64,000 nucleotides of DNA, taken from assembly GCF_016924145.1 (NCBI RefSeq), contig NZ_JAFFZO010000002.1, forward strand, positions 1 through 64,000. The letters are read 5' to 3'. A model generated the notes under the pieces. It was not told where the DNA came from. It worked only from the letters and a program-made list of their open reading frames with translations, and made no database searches. Of the stretch, positions 8,196 to 16,078 are shown piece by piece (within the stretch, counting starts at the first letter, position 1; each line of letters begins with the position of its first letter). Made by a program: the position numbers and the translations under genes. The stretch is from Amphritea pacifica. GTDB lineage: Bacteria > Pseudomonadota > Gammaproteobacteria > Pseudomonadales > Balneatricaceae.

Positions 8196-8957
8196 ATGAC
8201 AACAGATTTTAAGGGTGAAACGGCGATTGTCGTCGGCGCAACCGGTGCCTTTGGCCAGGCGATTGTCGAGCGATTACTGAATCGCGGACTGAAGGTGGTT
8301 GCTGTGGCGCGTTCAGCCACCAGTGTGCAGGCCTTGTCAGAAACCCATGCGGGTGTGATTCCCTGTGTGGCTGATATCAGCAATGACAGCGCCATTGAAG
8401 CGATTCGTGCGGTTCTTAATAGCACTGTCAGAGCGGTGGTGCACGGCCCGGGTGTCGGGGTGGCAGGCGGAATTCTGGAAGCGCCAACAGCCACGATGGT
8501 TGATGCGGTGAATATCAAGGTGGGTGGCTTGTTGCGCCTGAGCCGGGCTGCCGACAGTTTTCTGACCGAGGGCAGCCGGCTGATCTCAATTGGTGGCCAC
8601 TATGGTCTTGAACCCACCGCCTACGCCGCGTCGGCCGGTGTTGCCAATGCCGCGCTGTTTAATGTTTCCCGGCAACTGAGTCTGGCCTATGGCGAGCGGG
8701 GTATAACAGCCCATGTGATTGCGCCAGGCCCTGCGGATACCGAGCGACTACGGAAGGTGGCCGTGGCCCGGGCAGAGATGCATGGCTGCACGGTTGATGA
8801 TGTGCTGGATGAGATGAAAGCGGAGTCCTCTATCAGTGCCTTTACCACGCCGGGGCAGGTGGCCTGGGCGGTGGATATGCTGATTGATCCGGAAGCCACC
8901 GCTATGACCGGATCAACCTTGATGCTGGATTCGGGGCGTCGCCGGGGATTGCCATAG
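8196..8957 (+). CDS. Short-chain dehydrogenase-like protein, catalytic Lys missing
   Basis: A 253-aa Rossmann-fold protein of the SDR superfamily. The cofactor motif VVGATGAFG (residues 12-20) is present. A serine (S131 in ISIGG) and a tyrosine (Y143 in TAYAASA) sit near the usual places, but residue 147, the Lys of YxxxK, is Ala. The C-terminal TGSTLMLDSG is SDR-like. It is therefore either an unusual SDR or a binding/regulatory protein. It is in the meta-pathway operon 24 nt after dmpG. No step of the known pathway needs it, so its substrate is unknown. Confidence 0.8.
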   Translation: MTTDFKGETAIVVGATGAFGQAIVERLLNRGLKVVAVARSATSVQALSETHAGVIPCVADISNDSAIEAIRAVLNSTVRAVVHGPGVGVAGGILEAPTATMVDAVNIKVGGLLRLSRAADSFLTEGSRLISIGGHYGLEPTAYAASAGVANAALFNVSRQLSLAYGERGITAHVIAPGPADTERLRKVAVARAEMHGCTVDDVLDEMKAESSISAFTTPGQVAWAVDMLIDPEATAMTGSTLMLDSGRRRGLP

Positions 8958-9050
8958 GAAACAGTACGAAGCACTTTGTTTTCACCAGGTTCTTCTATTA
9001 TTAACACAACCGGCGCATAAGCAGCTATAACAATAACAGGACGCTAAACG

Positions 9051-9476
9051 ATGCCAGTCGCAAAATTCCATCTGTCTGAAGACCTTATAACTCAGGAGTC
9101 CGCCAGGCAGATATTACAACAGGCCAGTGCTATCTATGCGGAGGTGCTGGACAGCCCGATTGAACGGACGCGGGTGTTTATAAGCAGCTATAACCCGGAC
9201 TATGTCGCGGTTGGCGGTGAGGTTTGTAGCGATTCTGAAAAGATGATGGCGTTCTTTGAGTTCATTGTGCTGGAGGGGCGTTCTCTGGAACAGCGAACGG
9301 CCATCGGCGAACAGTTTACACAGCTGCTATGTCATACCCTGGGTATTGACCGCTCACTGATCAGAGGCTATTGCAGCTTAGTCGCGCCGGAGGACTGGTA
9401 TATTGCCGGAAACCCCGCCAGTGCCGTGAGAAAAGCGGAAGTGGATGCCCGCAGACAGGGGCAGGGCAATGGCTAG
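9051..9476 (+). CDS. Tautomerase-superfamily protein, long two-unit form
   Basis: A 141-aa protein with the features of the 4-oxalocrotonate tautomerase superfamily: Pro directly after Met (MPVAKFHL), and a second beta-alpha-beta-like unit starting near residue 73 with a FIVLEGRSLEQR segment resembling the 4-OT start. The layout recalls the longer members such as cis-CaaD and malonate semialdehyde decarboxylase (about 130-150 aa). DW occurs near residue 115. It is the second superfamily member in this operon besides dmpI, so it probably has another substrate. Its stop overlaps the ferredoxin start. Confidence 0.75.
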   Translation: MPVAKFHLSEDLITQESARQILQQASAIYAEVLDSPIERTRVFISSYNPDYVAVGGEVCSDSEKMMAFFEFIVLEGRSLEQRTAIGEQFTQLLCHTLGIDRSLIRGYCSLVAPEDWYIAGNPASAVRKAEVDARRQGQGNG

Positions 9477-9792
9477 TTTTCGGGTAACCCTTGCGGAACA
9501 GGATGAAGCCTATGATTGCCGGGAGAATGAATCGGTTCTCCATGGCATGGCGCGGCTGGGTAAAAAAGGGATTCCACTGGGCTGCCGGGGTGGCGGTTGT
9601 GGGGTATGTAAAGTCAGGGTTTTGTCCGGCGAGTATCGCCGTCAGGTGATGAGCCGCTGTCATGTGAGTGAAGCTGAACTGGACGCGGGCTGTGTGCTGG
9701 CCTGTCGCACCTTTCCTGAAAGTGATCTTGAGATTGCGGTGATCGGTAAGATGTCAAAAAATATCCTCGCCAGACGGGAGCCATCCGAATAG
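9469..9792 (+). CDS. dmpQ: 2Fe-2S ferredoxin, DmpQ/XylT type
   Basis: A 107-aa plant-type ferredoxin with the ligand pattern C-x4-C-x2-C (GCRGGGCGVCKV) and a distal cysteine in CVLACR. DmpQ/XylT proteins re-reduce the active-site iron of catechol 2,3-dioxygenase after inactivation by substituted catechols, which is the likely role here. Such genes usually lie just before the dioxygenase; here it is last in the operon, about 6.8 kb from dmpB. I chose ATG 9469 (GCAGGG upstream), which overlaps the previous stop by 8 bases; an in-frame ATG at 9445 is possible but less likely. Confidence 0.87.
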   Translation: MASFRVTLAEQDEAYDCRENESVLHGMARLGKKGIPLGCRGGGCGVCKVRVLSGEYRRQVMSRCHVSEAELDAGCVLACRTFPESDLEIAVIGKMSKNILARREPSE

Positions 9793-9812
9793 TATTCAGC
9801 TCTGTTTCGGCT

Positions 9813-9858
9813 TATCAGAGCACCTTTTCGCTTATCAGAGCCTTGAGGGGCTCTGATA
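9813..9858. terminator. Hairpin between convergent dmpQ and lysR
   Basis: TATCAGAGCC (9833-9842) pairs perfectly with GGCTCTGATA (9849-9858) around a 6-nt loop. An extra copy of the left arm, CTTATCAGAGC, lies at 9811-9821 and could compete for the right arm. The genes on either side converge here, so a shared terminator is plausible, although U-runs are weak on both strands. Confidence 0.5.
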
Positions 9859-9877
9859 CACTCTTATGCTGCTGCGC

Positions 9878-10798
9878 TTAGCACAGTTCATCCAGGCTGC
9901 GGTTATCCTTGATAGTACGAAACTCCTTCAGGGTTTCGAGAAACGCCTTTAGCAGCGGTGACTCATCATCGTTTCTATAAATACAGCTCAGATCGACCTC
10001 CGCTTCATCCGGCTCATCGGATAACGGTTTGTAGACCACGCCGGGGATGCTCAGTACGGTGGCGGATTCGGGCACCAGACAGGCGCCAAAACCACTGGCA
10101 ACCAGTGCCACACCGGTGACTGCATCACCCACCTCCTGGGAGATGTCGGGGGTGAATCCGGCCAGTTGGCAGAGTCTGATCGTCTTGTCGATAAAGTTAG
10201 GGCGTCCCGCTGTCGGATACATCACCAGAGGAAACTCTCTGATTTTTTCAAAGGGTATATGGTCCTGCGATGCCATCGGGTGTTTGGTACTGATTGCCAG
10301 TCTGAGCTTTTCCATTGAGACCAGCTCTGAGCTGATATCCGCCAGTGGTGCCAGTAAGCGGTTAAAACCGACGCTGATGCGCTTCTGTCTCAGTGCCTTA
10401 ATCTGCTCACCCTTACCCATGGTATGCAGAACTATATTAACTTCCGGGTAGCGCTCTTTGAAGAACAGCAGCATCTTGGGAATATCCCCCATGATACCGG
10501 AACCAAAAATGGCAATATCCATCCTGCCAAGGCGCCCCTGGCCCGCTTTCTGGGTACGCTCAGTCGCCTGCTCTATGAGACTGAAAATATTGCGCACCTC
10601 CTCTCTGAGCAGTACCCCGGCATCGGTGAGCTCCATCCCTTTCGGGTTGCGACTGAAAAGGGTGACGCCTAACTCCTCCTCCAACTGCTGTATCTGTCGT
10701 GTCAGAGGTGGTTGGGAAATATGCAGTACTTTGGCAGCTCTGCCGATGTGTTTTTCATCCGCCACCACCTTGAAATACCTGAGTTTACGCAGATCCAT
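9878..10798 (-). CDS. LysR-type transcriptional regulator of the phenol/meta pathway
   Basis: A 306-aa LysR-family protein with an N-terminal winged helix (residues 1-60, MDLRKLRYFKVV and ISQPPLTRQIQQLEEELG) and a C-terminal effector domain. The start matches the CatM/BenM/CatR subgroup, whose sites are ATAC-N7-GTAT. Exactly that site occurs at 10831-10847, just upstream of this gene, and before dmpB and dmpC. The likely role is effector-dependent activation of the meta pathway and the divergent RND operon, with autoregulation. The effector cannot be read from sequence. AphT of Comamonas is a precedent for LysR control of meta cleavage. Confidence 0.9.
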   Translation of the reverse strand: MDLRKLRYFKVVADEKHIGRAAKVLHISQPPLTRQIQQLEEELGVTLFSRNPKGMELTDAGVLLREEVRNIFSLIEQATERTQKAGQGRLGRMDIAIFGSGIMGDIPKMLLFFKERYPEVNIVLHTMGKGEQIKALRQKRISVGFNRLLAPLADISSELVSMEKLRLAISTKHPMASQDHIPFEKIREFPLVMYPTAGRPNFIDKTIRLCQLAGFTPDISQEVGDAVTGVALVASGFGACLVPESATVLSIPGVVYKPLSDEPDEAEVDLSCIYRNDDESPLLKAFLETLKEFRTIKDNRSLDELC

Positions 10799-10830
10799 TA
10801 TTCGCCCACCTGTTTAGGTTTGAATTTATT

Positions 10831-10888
10831 AATACCTTAAAAGTATTGAGATGGAATATCAATAGTATTGGATGGTAATGAGTTGCCT
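10831..10888 (+). promoter_or_regulatory. LysR-type operator pair between lysR and the RND operon
   Basis: AATACCTTAAAAGTATT (10831-10847) contains ATAC-N7-GTAT. A second element (10865-10878, GTATTGGATGGTAA) matches the dmpB/dmpC element at 11 of 14 positions and again starts 34 bp after the palindrome start. TTGCCT (10883-10888) lies 18 bp into it, as TTGACT does before dmpC. The shared orientation points towards the gene at 10953, so the RND operon looks like a target; lysR, transcribed the other way, would be autoregulated. Confidence 0.72.
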
Positions 10889-10952
10889 GCGTTATTTTGT
10901 CTGTCAGGAGTGAGAATTCTCCAAATATTAGTAAACAGTGCAGGCGTAAGTC

Positions 10953-11909
10953 ATGTTTATAAAAATAAAAAATAACAGGCATCTCAGAACAACATTAATG
11001 TTTGCTCTGACAACTTTTCTTGCCGGATGCGAGGCCCCCCTGAATCTCGAAGGGGTTGAACAAGAGATGAGTAAAGCGGTGCACCGCACCGATCAGTTGC
11101 TGGGCGTGGCGGTAACCCAGGACCGGGTTGTTGTTGTCGGCGCTGACGGCGTGGTGCTGACCAGCCCGGTCAGCGAGCTTAAATGGCAGCGGCAGCAACT
11201 GAGTAACAATCCCAACTTTGTCGATATAAAACTCTGCCCCGACCAGTCACTGATCGCCCTGAGTATGGAACATCAGCTGTGGATCAGTGAAGACCAGGGA
11301 CAGCATTGGCACAGCAGCGATATTCCCACTCAGGAAAGCCTGACCTCAGTGGCCTGTGGGCCGGACAACAGTTACTGGGCAGCCGGTAGTTTCAGTACCC
11401 TGGTCAGTAGTCATGATAAAGGTATCAGCTGGAATGAGCAGAGCCTCAACGAAGATGCCGCCATCACCACAGTGCAGTTCTTTGATAGTCAGAATCTGAT
11501 TGCCACCGGTGAATTTGGCTTGCTGGCCCGTTCTGAGGATGGTGGTGAAAACTGGTCCATGCTCGATCCGATCCCTAATGAATTTTTCCCTATGACCAGC
11601 TACTTCAGCGATCCCTCAACCGGCTGGGTGGCAGGGCTGGGGGGGACCATTTTGTATACCGATGATGCGGGTCAGAACTGGCAGACCCAGGATACCCCGA
11701 CTGATTCCCCGATCTATAACCTCTTCGCCCGGGATGGCCGGTTGTTCGCTTTTGGTGATCACGGCACGGTATTGGAACAGCAGGATGACCGCTGGCGCAA
11801 ACTGGATAGCCCCAATATTCCGGTCTACCTGCGGGACGGCAAGTTACTGGATGACAAACGCCTGCTGGTATCCGGCGGCTGGGGCGCCCTCTTTACGGTC
11901 GATATCTGA
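10953..11909 (+). CDS. YCF48/BNR-type beta-propeller lipoprotein
   Basis: A 318-aa protein with a lipoprotein signal (positively charged start, hydrophobic stretch, LAGC lipobox with Cys near 26), so probably lipid-anchored. The body has four Asp-box repeats of the type S/T-x-D-x-G-x-x-W (SEDQGQHW, SHDKGISW, SEDGGENW, TDDAGQNW), typical of beta-propellers of the BNR/YCF48 kind. It starts an operon with an RND exporter, a DUF1302 and a DUF1329 gene. Function is unproven; an envelope assembly or accessory role is inferred from context. Confidence 0.82.
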   Translation: MFIKIKNNRHLRTTLMFALTTFLAGCEAPLNLEGVEQEMSKAVHRTDQLLGVAVTQDRVVVVGADGVVLTSPVSELKWQRQQLSNNPNFVDIKLCPDQSLIALSMEHQLWISEDQGQHWHSSDIPTQESLTSVACGPDNSYWAAGSFSTLVSSHDKGISWNEQSLNEDAAITTVQFFDSQNLIATGEFGLLARSEDGGENWSMLDPIPNEFFPMTSYFSDPSTGWVAGLGGTILYTDDAGQNWQTQDTPTDSPIYNLFARDGRLFAFGDHGTVLEQQDDRWRKLDSPNIPVYLRDGKLLDDKRLLVSGGWGALFTVDI

Positions 11910-11958
11910 GCCTTTCTGCAGGCGGATTTAAATAATAATAATTTCTGGAACTACGGAT

Positions 11959-14403
11959 ATGTCTGATAAAGCATCTGCACAATCCCATAAGATCACTCAT
12001 CTGCTACACAACCTGGATGAGCGGATTTTCAACAGCCCTAAAATTGTGCTGGGGCTGATTCTGGTGATCACACTGTTCTTTGCCAGCCAGATTCCCGGCG
12101 TCAAAATGTATTCTGATTTTGCCGATCTGCTGCCTCAGGAACACCCCTATATTGTGTTGCATAACGAGATTAAGGAATCCTTTGGCGGTGCCAATGTGGT
12201 GATCGTGGGGGTTGAGGTTGAAAACGGCGATATCTTCAGTAATGAAGCGTTGGCACGGATTCACCGCATCACTCAGGCGGTGGATAACCTGCCGGGGGTC
12301 AATCACAACCTGGTGGCCAGTATCACCCATCGCAACTCCCGCAAAGTGTGGATGACGCCTGAGGGCAACGTGAACTCTGAGTCTTATTATGATCCGCAGG
12401 GTGGAGAGTTGAGTGCGGCCGGGCTGGAAGCGTTGCGTCAGGATATTGTCGCTAACCCCCGTGTCTATGGCCCTCTGGTGAGCCCGGATATGAAGATGGC
12501 GCTGGTGAAAGCGCAGCTTAACGAGGGGCAGCTGGATTACGTTAAAACCTTTGATGCGATTCAGCAGATGCGTGCCGATGAAGGTGCCGGGGGGTATAAG
12601 ATCCATGTGACCGGACAACCAATGCTGGTGGGCTGGGCCTATCAGTATCTGGGGCAGATCATCCAGATCTTTATGTTTACCGCGCTGATCATGATTGCGC
12701 TGCTGGTGTTCTATTTCCGTAAAGCCTATGGCGTGTTGATCCCGCTGGCCGCAGTGGTGGTATCCACTATCTGGGGGCTGGGGATTATCTCCCTGTTTGG
12801 CTACAACCTCGATCCGCTGGGGCTGGTGATCCCTTTCCTTATTTCCGCCCGGGCGATGTCTCACGGTATTCAGATTGTTGAACGTTACTATCTGGAGCTG
12901 AACGACCATGCGGACCATCACAAAGCCGCGCAACAGACCTTCGAAAGCCTGTTCCGTCCCGGCAGTCTCGGGGTGGTGTCTGATGCGATCGGTCTGTTGC
13001 TGATCGCCATTGGTTCCATCCCGCTGAACACAAAGCTGGCGCACTATGCCTCGCTGTGGGCGCTGTCGATCATCATTACTGTATTGCTGGCGGTGCCGAT
13101 GTTGCTGTCGGTGTTGCCGAAACCCAAAAACTATGCCGTAAAACACAACGTGTTTCGTAACGTGGGTTATCTCTGTGCGGACCTGATCAGTACCCGCAAG
13201 GCGGCTAAGAATGCACTGCTGATCGGTGCGCTGCTACTGGTAGGCGGCTGGTATGCCTCATCGAAAGTGGTGATTGGTGAATCGGAGCCAGGCTCACCGA
13301 TTCTTTACCAGGATCACGACTATAACGTCTCTTCCGGTGCGATTAACGACAGTTTCCCGGGCTCGGAAGAGCTCTATATCGTCGCTGAAACCCGTGAGAA
13401 AGGAGGTATCAAACGTCCGGAAGTGTTGAAAGCGCTGGCGGACCTTGAGCGCCATATGCTGATGGATCCCGGTGTCGGTGGTGCCAAAGGGATTCCCGAT
13501 CTGGTGAAGCAGGTGAACCGCCTGCTGCACAATGATGATCCGCGCTGGATGCAGATCCCCGATGATGCTCAGTATGTGGGGGGACTGATGTTTACCTACA
13601 TGATGTCCAGCCCGATCCCCGGTGCTCTGAATGAGTTTGTCGATACCGATGAGCGGATCGCCAATCTGGTGTTCTATTACAAAGATCACCAGGGCGAGAC
13701 CATTCGCCGGGCGATTCACACCGCCAAGCAGTGGATCGATGCTAACGAGGGCAAGGTGGATGGACTGAAGATTCGCCTGGCCGGGGGCACTATTGGTGTC
13801 ACTGCAGCGATGAATGAAGCTGCCTATGAGACCAATCTCTGGGTGCTGCCGCTGGTGTTCCTGCTGATCTTCGCCATGGTGATGTTTTTCTACACCTCGC
13901 TGCAGGCCGGCATGATGATGTTTATGGCGATGATGTTTGCCACCACTCTCACCTACGCCTACATGGGCATCACCGGGATGGGGATCAATATCAACACCGT
14001 GCCGATCATCGCGGTCGGGGTCGGGGTCGGGATCGACTATTCCATCTACATGATGGACCGCATCCGCTCGGAGATGGTGTTGCAGCATAACCTCAGCGCT
14101 GCGGTTCGCACCGCGATCCGGACCACGGGTCTGGCGGTGAGTTTCACCGCGATCACGCTGATCGCCGGTATTGTCATGTGGGTGGTGCTCTCTGATCTGC
14201 GCTTCCAGTCCGATGCTGCGCTGCTACTGAGTGTGATGGTGATTCTCAATGGTGCTGCGGCGATGTTGCTGGTACCTGCCTGGGTGCTGGTGTTCAAACC
14301 GAAATTTATCTGTGCCGCCTATGAAGATGAAGACGGTGTGATCCACGCAGATGCGCTGGGTGATGGCCCTTCACACAAGAGCGCTACAACACCCGTTTGT
14401 TAA
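11959..14403 (+). CDS. RND/MMPL-family exporter
   Basis: An 814-aa inner-membrane protein with the RND duplication: one TM helix near residue 30, a periplasmic domain, a TM bundle around 230-390, a second TM entry near 415, a second periplasmic domain, and a last TM bundle around 620-780 with GVGVGIDYSIYMMDR. It resembles the MMPL/hopanoid-type (long-chain lipid) branch, not drug pumps of the AcrB type, and no membrane-fusion protein gene is present. It probably moves a hydrophobic compound through the envelope with the DUF1302/DUF1329 partners. The substrate is unknown. Confidence 0.88.
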   Translation: MSDKASAQSHKITHLLHNLDERIFNSPKIVLGLILVITLFFASQIPGVKMYSDFADLLPQEHPYIVLHNEIKESFGGANVVIVGVEVENGDIFSNEALARIHRITQAVDNLPGVNHNLVASITHRNSRKVWMTPEGNVNSESYYDPQGGELSAAGLEALRQDIVANPRVYGPLVSPDMKMALVKAQLNEGQLDYVKTFDAIQQMRADEGAGGYKIHVTGQPMLVGWAYQYLGQIIQIFMFTALIMIALLVFYFRKAYGVLIPLAAVVVSTIWGLGIISLFGYNLDPLGLVIPFLISARAMSHGIQIVERYYLELNDHADHHKAAQQTFESLFRPGSLGVVSDAIGLLLIAIGSIPLNTKLAHYASLWALSIIITVLLAVPMLLSVLPKPKNYAVKHNVFRNVGYLCADLISTRKAAKNALLIGALLLVGGWYASSKVVIGESEPGSPILYQDHDYNVSSGAINDSFPGSEELYIVAETREKGGIKRPEVLKALADLERHMLMDPGVGGAKGIPDLVKQVNRLLHNDDPRWMQIPDDAQYVGGLMFTYMMSSPIPGALNEFVDTDERIANLVFYYKDHQGETIRRAIHTAKQWIDANEGKVDGLKIRLAGGTIGVTAAMNEAAYETNLWVLPLVFLLIFAMVMFFYTSLQAGMMMFMAMMFATTLTYAYMGITGMGININTVPIIAVGVGVGIDYSIYMMDRIRSEMVLQHNLSAAVRTAIRTTGLAVSFTAITLIAGIVMWVVLSDLRFQSDAALLLSVMVILNGAAAMLLVPAWVLVFKPKFICAAYEDEDGVIHADALGDGPSHKSATTPVC

Positions 14404-14431
14404 AAAACCAAAAACCTGAAAGGGGTTAAAA

Positions 14432-16048
14432 ATGTCGAAAACAATAATAATGACGATGAATAAGGTGGCTGCCGGTGTGGCTATGGGAGTCACTGCCATG
14501 TCGCTGGGTCTCAGCACCACCGCGGTTGCTGCTGATACTGAGTGGGCCGGTTTTGTGGAGAATGCGACCTATGTGCGTGATGGCGTTGGCGTATCAAAAT
14601 TCCGCAATACGGCACAGGCCGAATTTTCTAAACAACTGGAGTCTGATGGCTGGGATAACGTTTCGATCAACGGTACTTTGCGCGCTACTTACGATGGTGT
14701 TTACGATCTCAACAGTGATGAATTCGGCAAAGATGCTCAGGCGAACTATCTGGGTGAAAACTGGCATGGTCAGGACACCTCAACCGCGATTCTGGCGCCC
14801 GGAACACCATTGCCATGTGAGAATGATCCTCAGCTGTGTAACAACCTTGATGGTTATATGGATCAGTCTGAAAATGATGTCCGTTATCCCGACTTTAATG
14901 ATCAGCTGGACTTTATCCGCGAACTCTATATCAGCGCCGATAAACAGCTGGACAGCGGTACTGTTCTGAATCTCAGCTTTGGTAAGCAGCAGGTCGTCTG
15001 GGGTAAAACCGACCTGTTCCGCGTGCTGGATGTAATCAACCCGGTGGATTACTCCCGGCATAATATCTACGACGAGCTGGAAGATATCCGTATACCTCAG
15101 TGGATGCTCACAGCAGAGTGGCGCATGGGCCCAAACAAGGTGTTCGACGATTCCAACTTCTCTCTGGTATGGAATATCGATAAGTTCCGTCCCAGTAATC
15201 TCGGTACCTGTGGTCAGCCCTATGCCATTCTCGATGGCGGCTGTTTCTTTGCCTCACGCATTAACGGTGGTGGCCCCTACGTCATTAATGATGTGGTTGA
15301 TTATGAGTGGTCACTGAGAAATACCCAGTTTGGTGCCAAGTGGGAAGGCGTTTATGGTGATACCACCTTCTCACTGAATGCACTGCACTATCGTCAACAG
15401 CTGCCTTCTATCCATGCCCTGGGCGGACCGGGTAGTAATTTTGGATTGTTCGATATCCATTTCCCAGAGGTCAATCTTCTGGGCGGCTCAATCGATTACT
15501 ACTCGATGGATCAGGATGCTGTCTGGCGTCTGGAAGCGGCCTATACCGAGGGTGAAGAGTTAGCCCGTGATACCGATGGTTATAAGAAGACCGACATGCT
15601 GCGTTATGTGATCGGCTTTGACAAAAACATCATTATTCCTGAGCTTGGTACCAGTAGTGCCTTCCTGCTATCCACTCAGCTGTTTGGTGAACATATTCTT
15701 GATCACGAAAGAGATATGCCCAACAAGAAGGATAACTGGATCGCCACGCTGTTATTCAAAGGTTTTTATATGAATAACCGCCTCAGTCCACAGATCATTA
15801 TTGCCCATGATTTTGCAGCAGAAGCCACCGCAGTCGCTCCCAGTATTGACTATCTGATCAATGACCACTGGAAGGTTAATGCGGCCTTCAATATTAAAGA
15901 GGGCGGCAAGAAAACCTTCCCATGGTCTGTCGCGGGCGGTGCACCTGCAGGCGGTCAGACAGAACCTTTAGCGCGTTTCCTCAATGGCCCGATCGGTGTA
16001 GCCAATCAGGAAGACGAATTCCAGCTGTCCGTGCGTTACAGCTTCTAA
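14432..16048 (+). CDS. DUF1302 outer-membrane protein
   Basis: A 538-aa protein with a cleavable signal peptide (about residues 1-34, ending TAVAA) and alternating segments typical of a beta-barrel. It ends in a C-terminal aromatic signature (LSVRYSF) used for outer-membrane insertion. It matches the DUF1302 family, commonly encoded beside DUF1329 and an RND transporter. AAAGGGG precedes the ATG. The role is uncharacterised; a porin or channel for hydrophobic molecules is inferred. Confidence 0.87.
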   Translation: MSKTIIMTMNKVAAGVAMGVTAMSLGLSTTAVAADTEWAGFVENATYVRDGVGVSKFRNTAQAEFSKQLESDGWDNVSINGTLRATYDGVYDLNSDEFGKDAQANYLGENWHGQDTSTAILAPGTPLPCENDPQLCNNLDGYMDQSENDVRYPDFNDQLDFIRELYISADKQLDSGTVLNLSFGKQQVVWGKTDLFRVLDVINPVDYSRHNIYDELEDIRIPQWMLTAEWRMGPNKVFDDSNFSLVWNIDKFRPSNLGTCGQPYAILDGGCFFASRINGGGPYVINDVVDYEWSLRNTQFGAKWEGVYGDTTFSLNALHYRQQLPSIHALGGPGSNFGLFDIHFPEVNLLGGSIDYYSMDQDAVWRLEAAYTEGEELARDTDGYKKTDMLRYVIGFDKNIIIPELGTSSAFLLSTQLFGEHILDHERDMPNKKDNWIATLLFKGFYMNNRLSPQIIIAHDFAAEATAVAPSIDYLINDHWKVNAAFNIKEGGKKTFPWSVAGGAPAGGQTEPLARFLNGPIGVANQEDEFQLSVRYSF

Positions 16049-16078
16049 ACAAATATAACGATAAGAAGGTAAACCATT

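Noticed and set aside
12004-13146. Long minus-strand open frame opposite the RND exporter gene
   Set aside because: His- and Gln-rich shadow of the real coding strand; the plus-strand gene has clear RND motifs.
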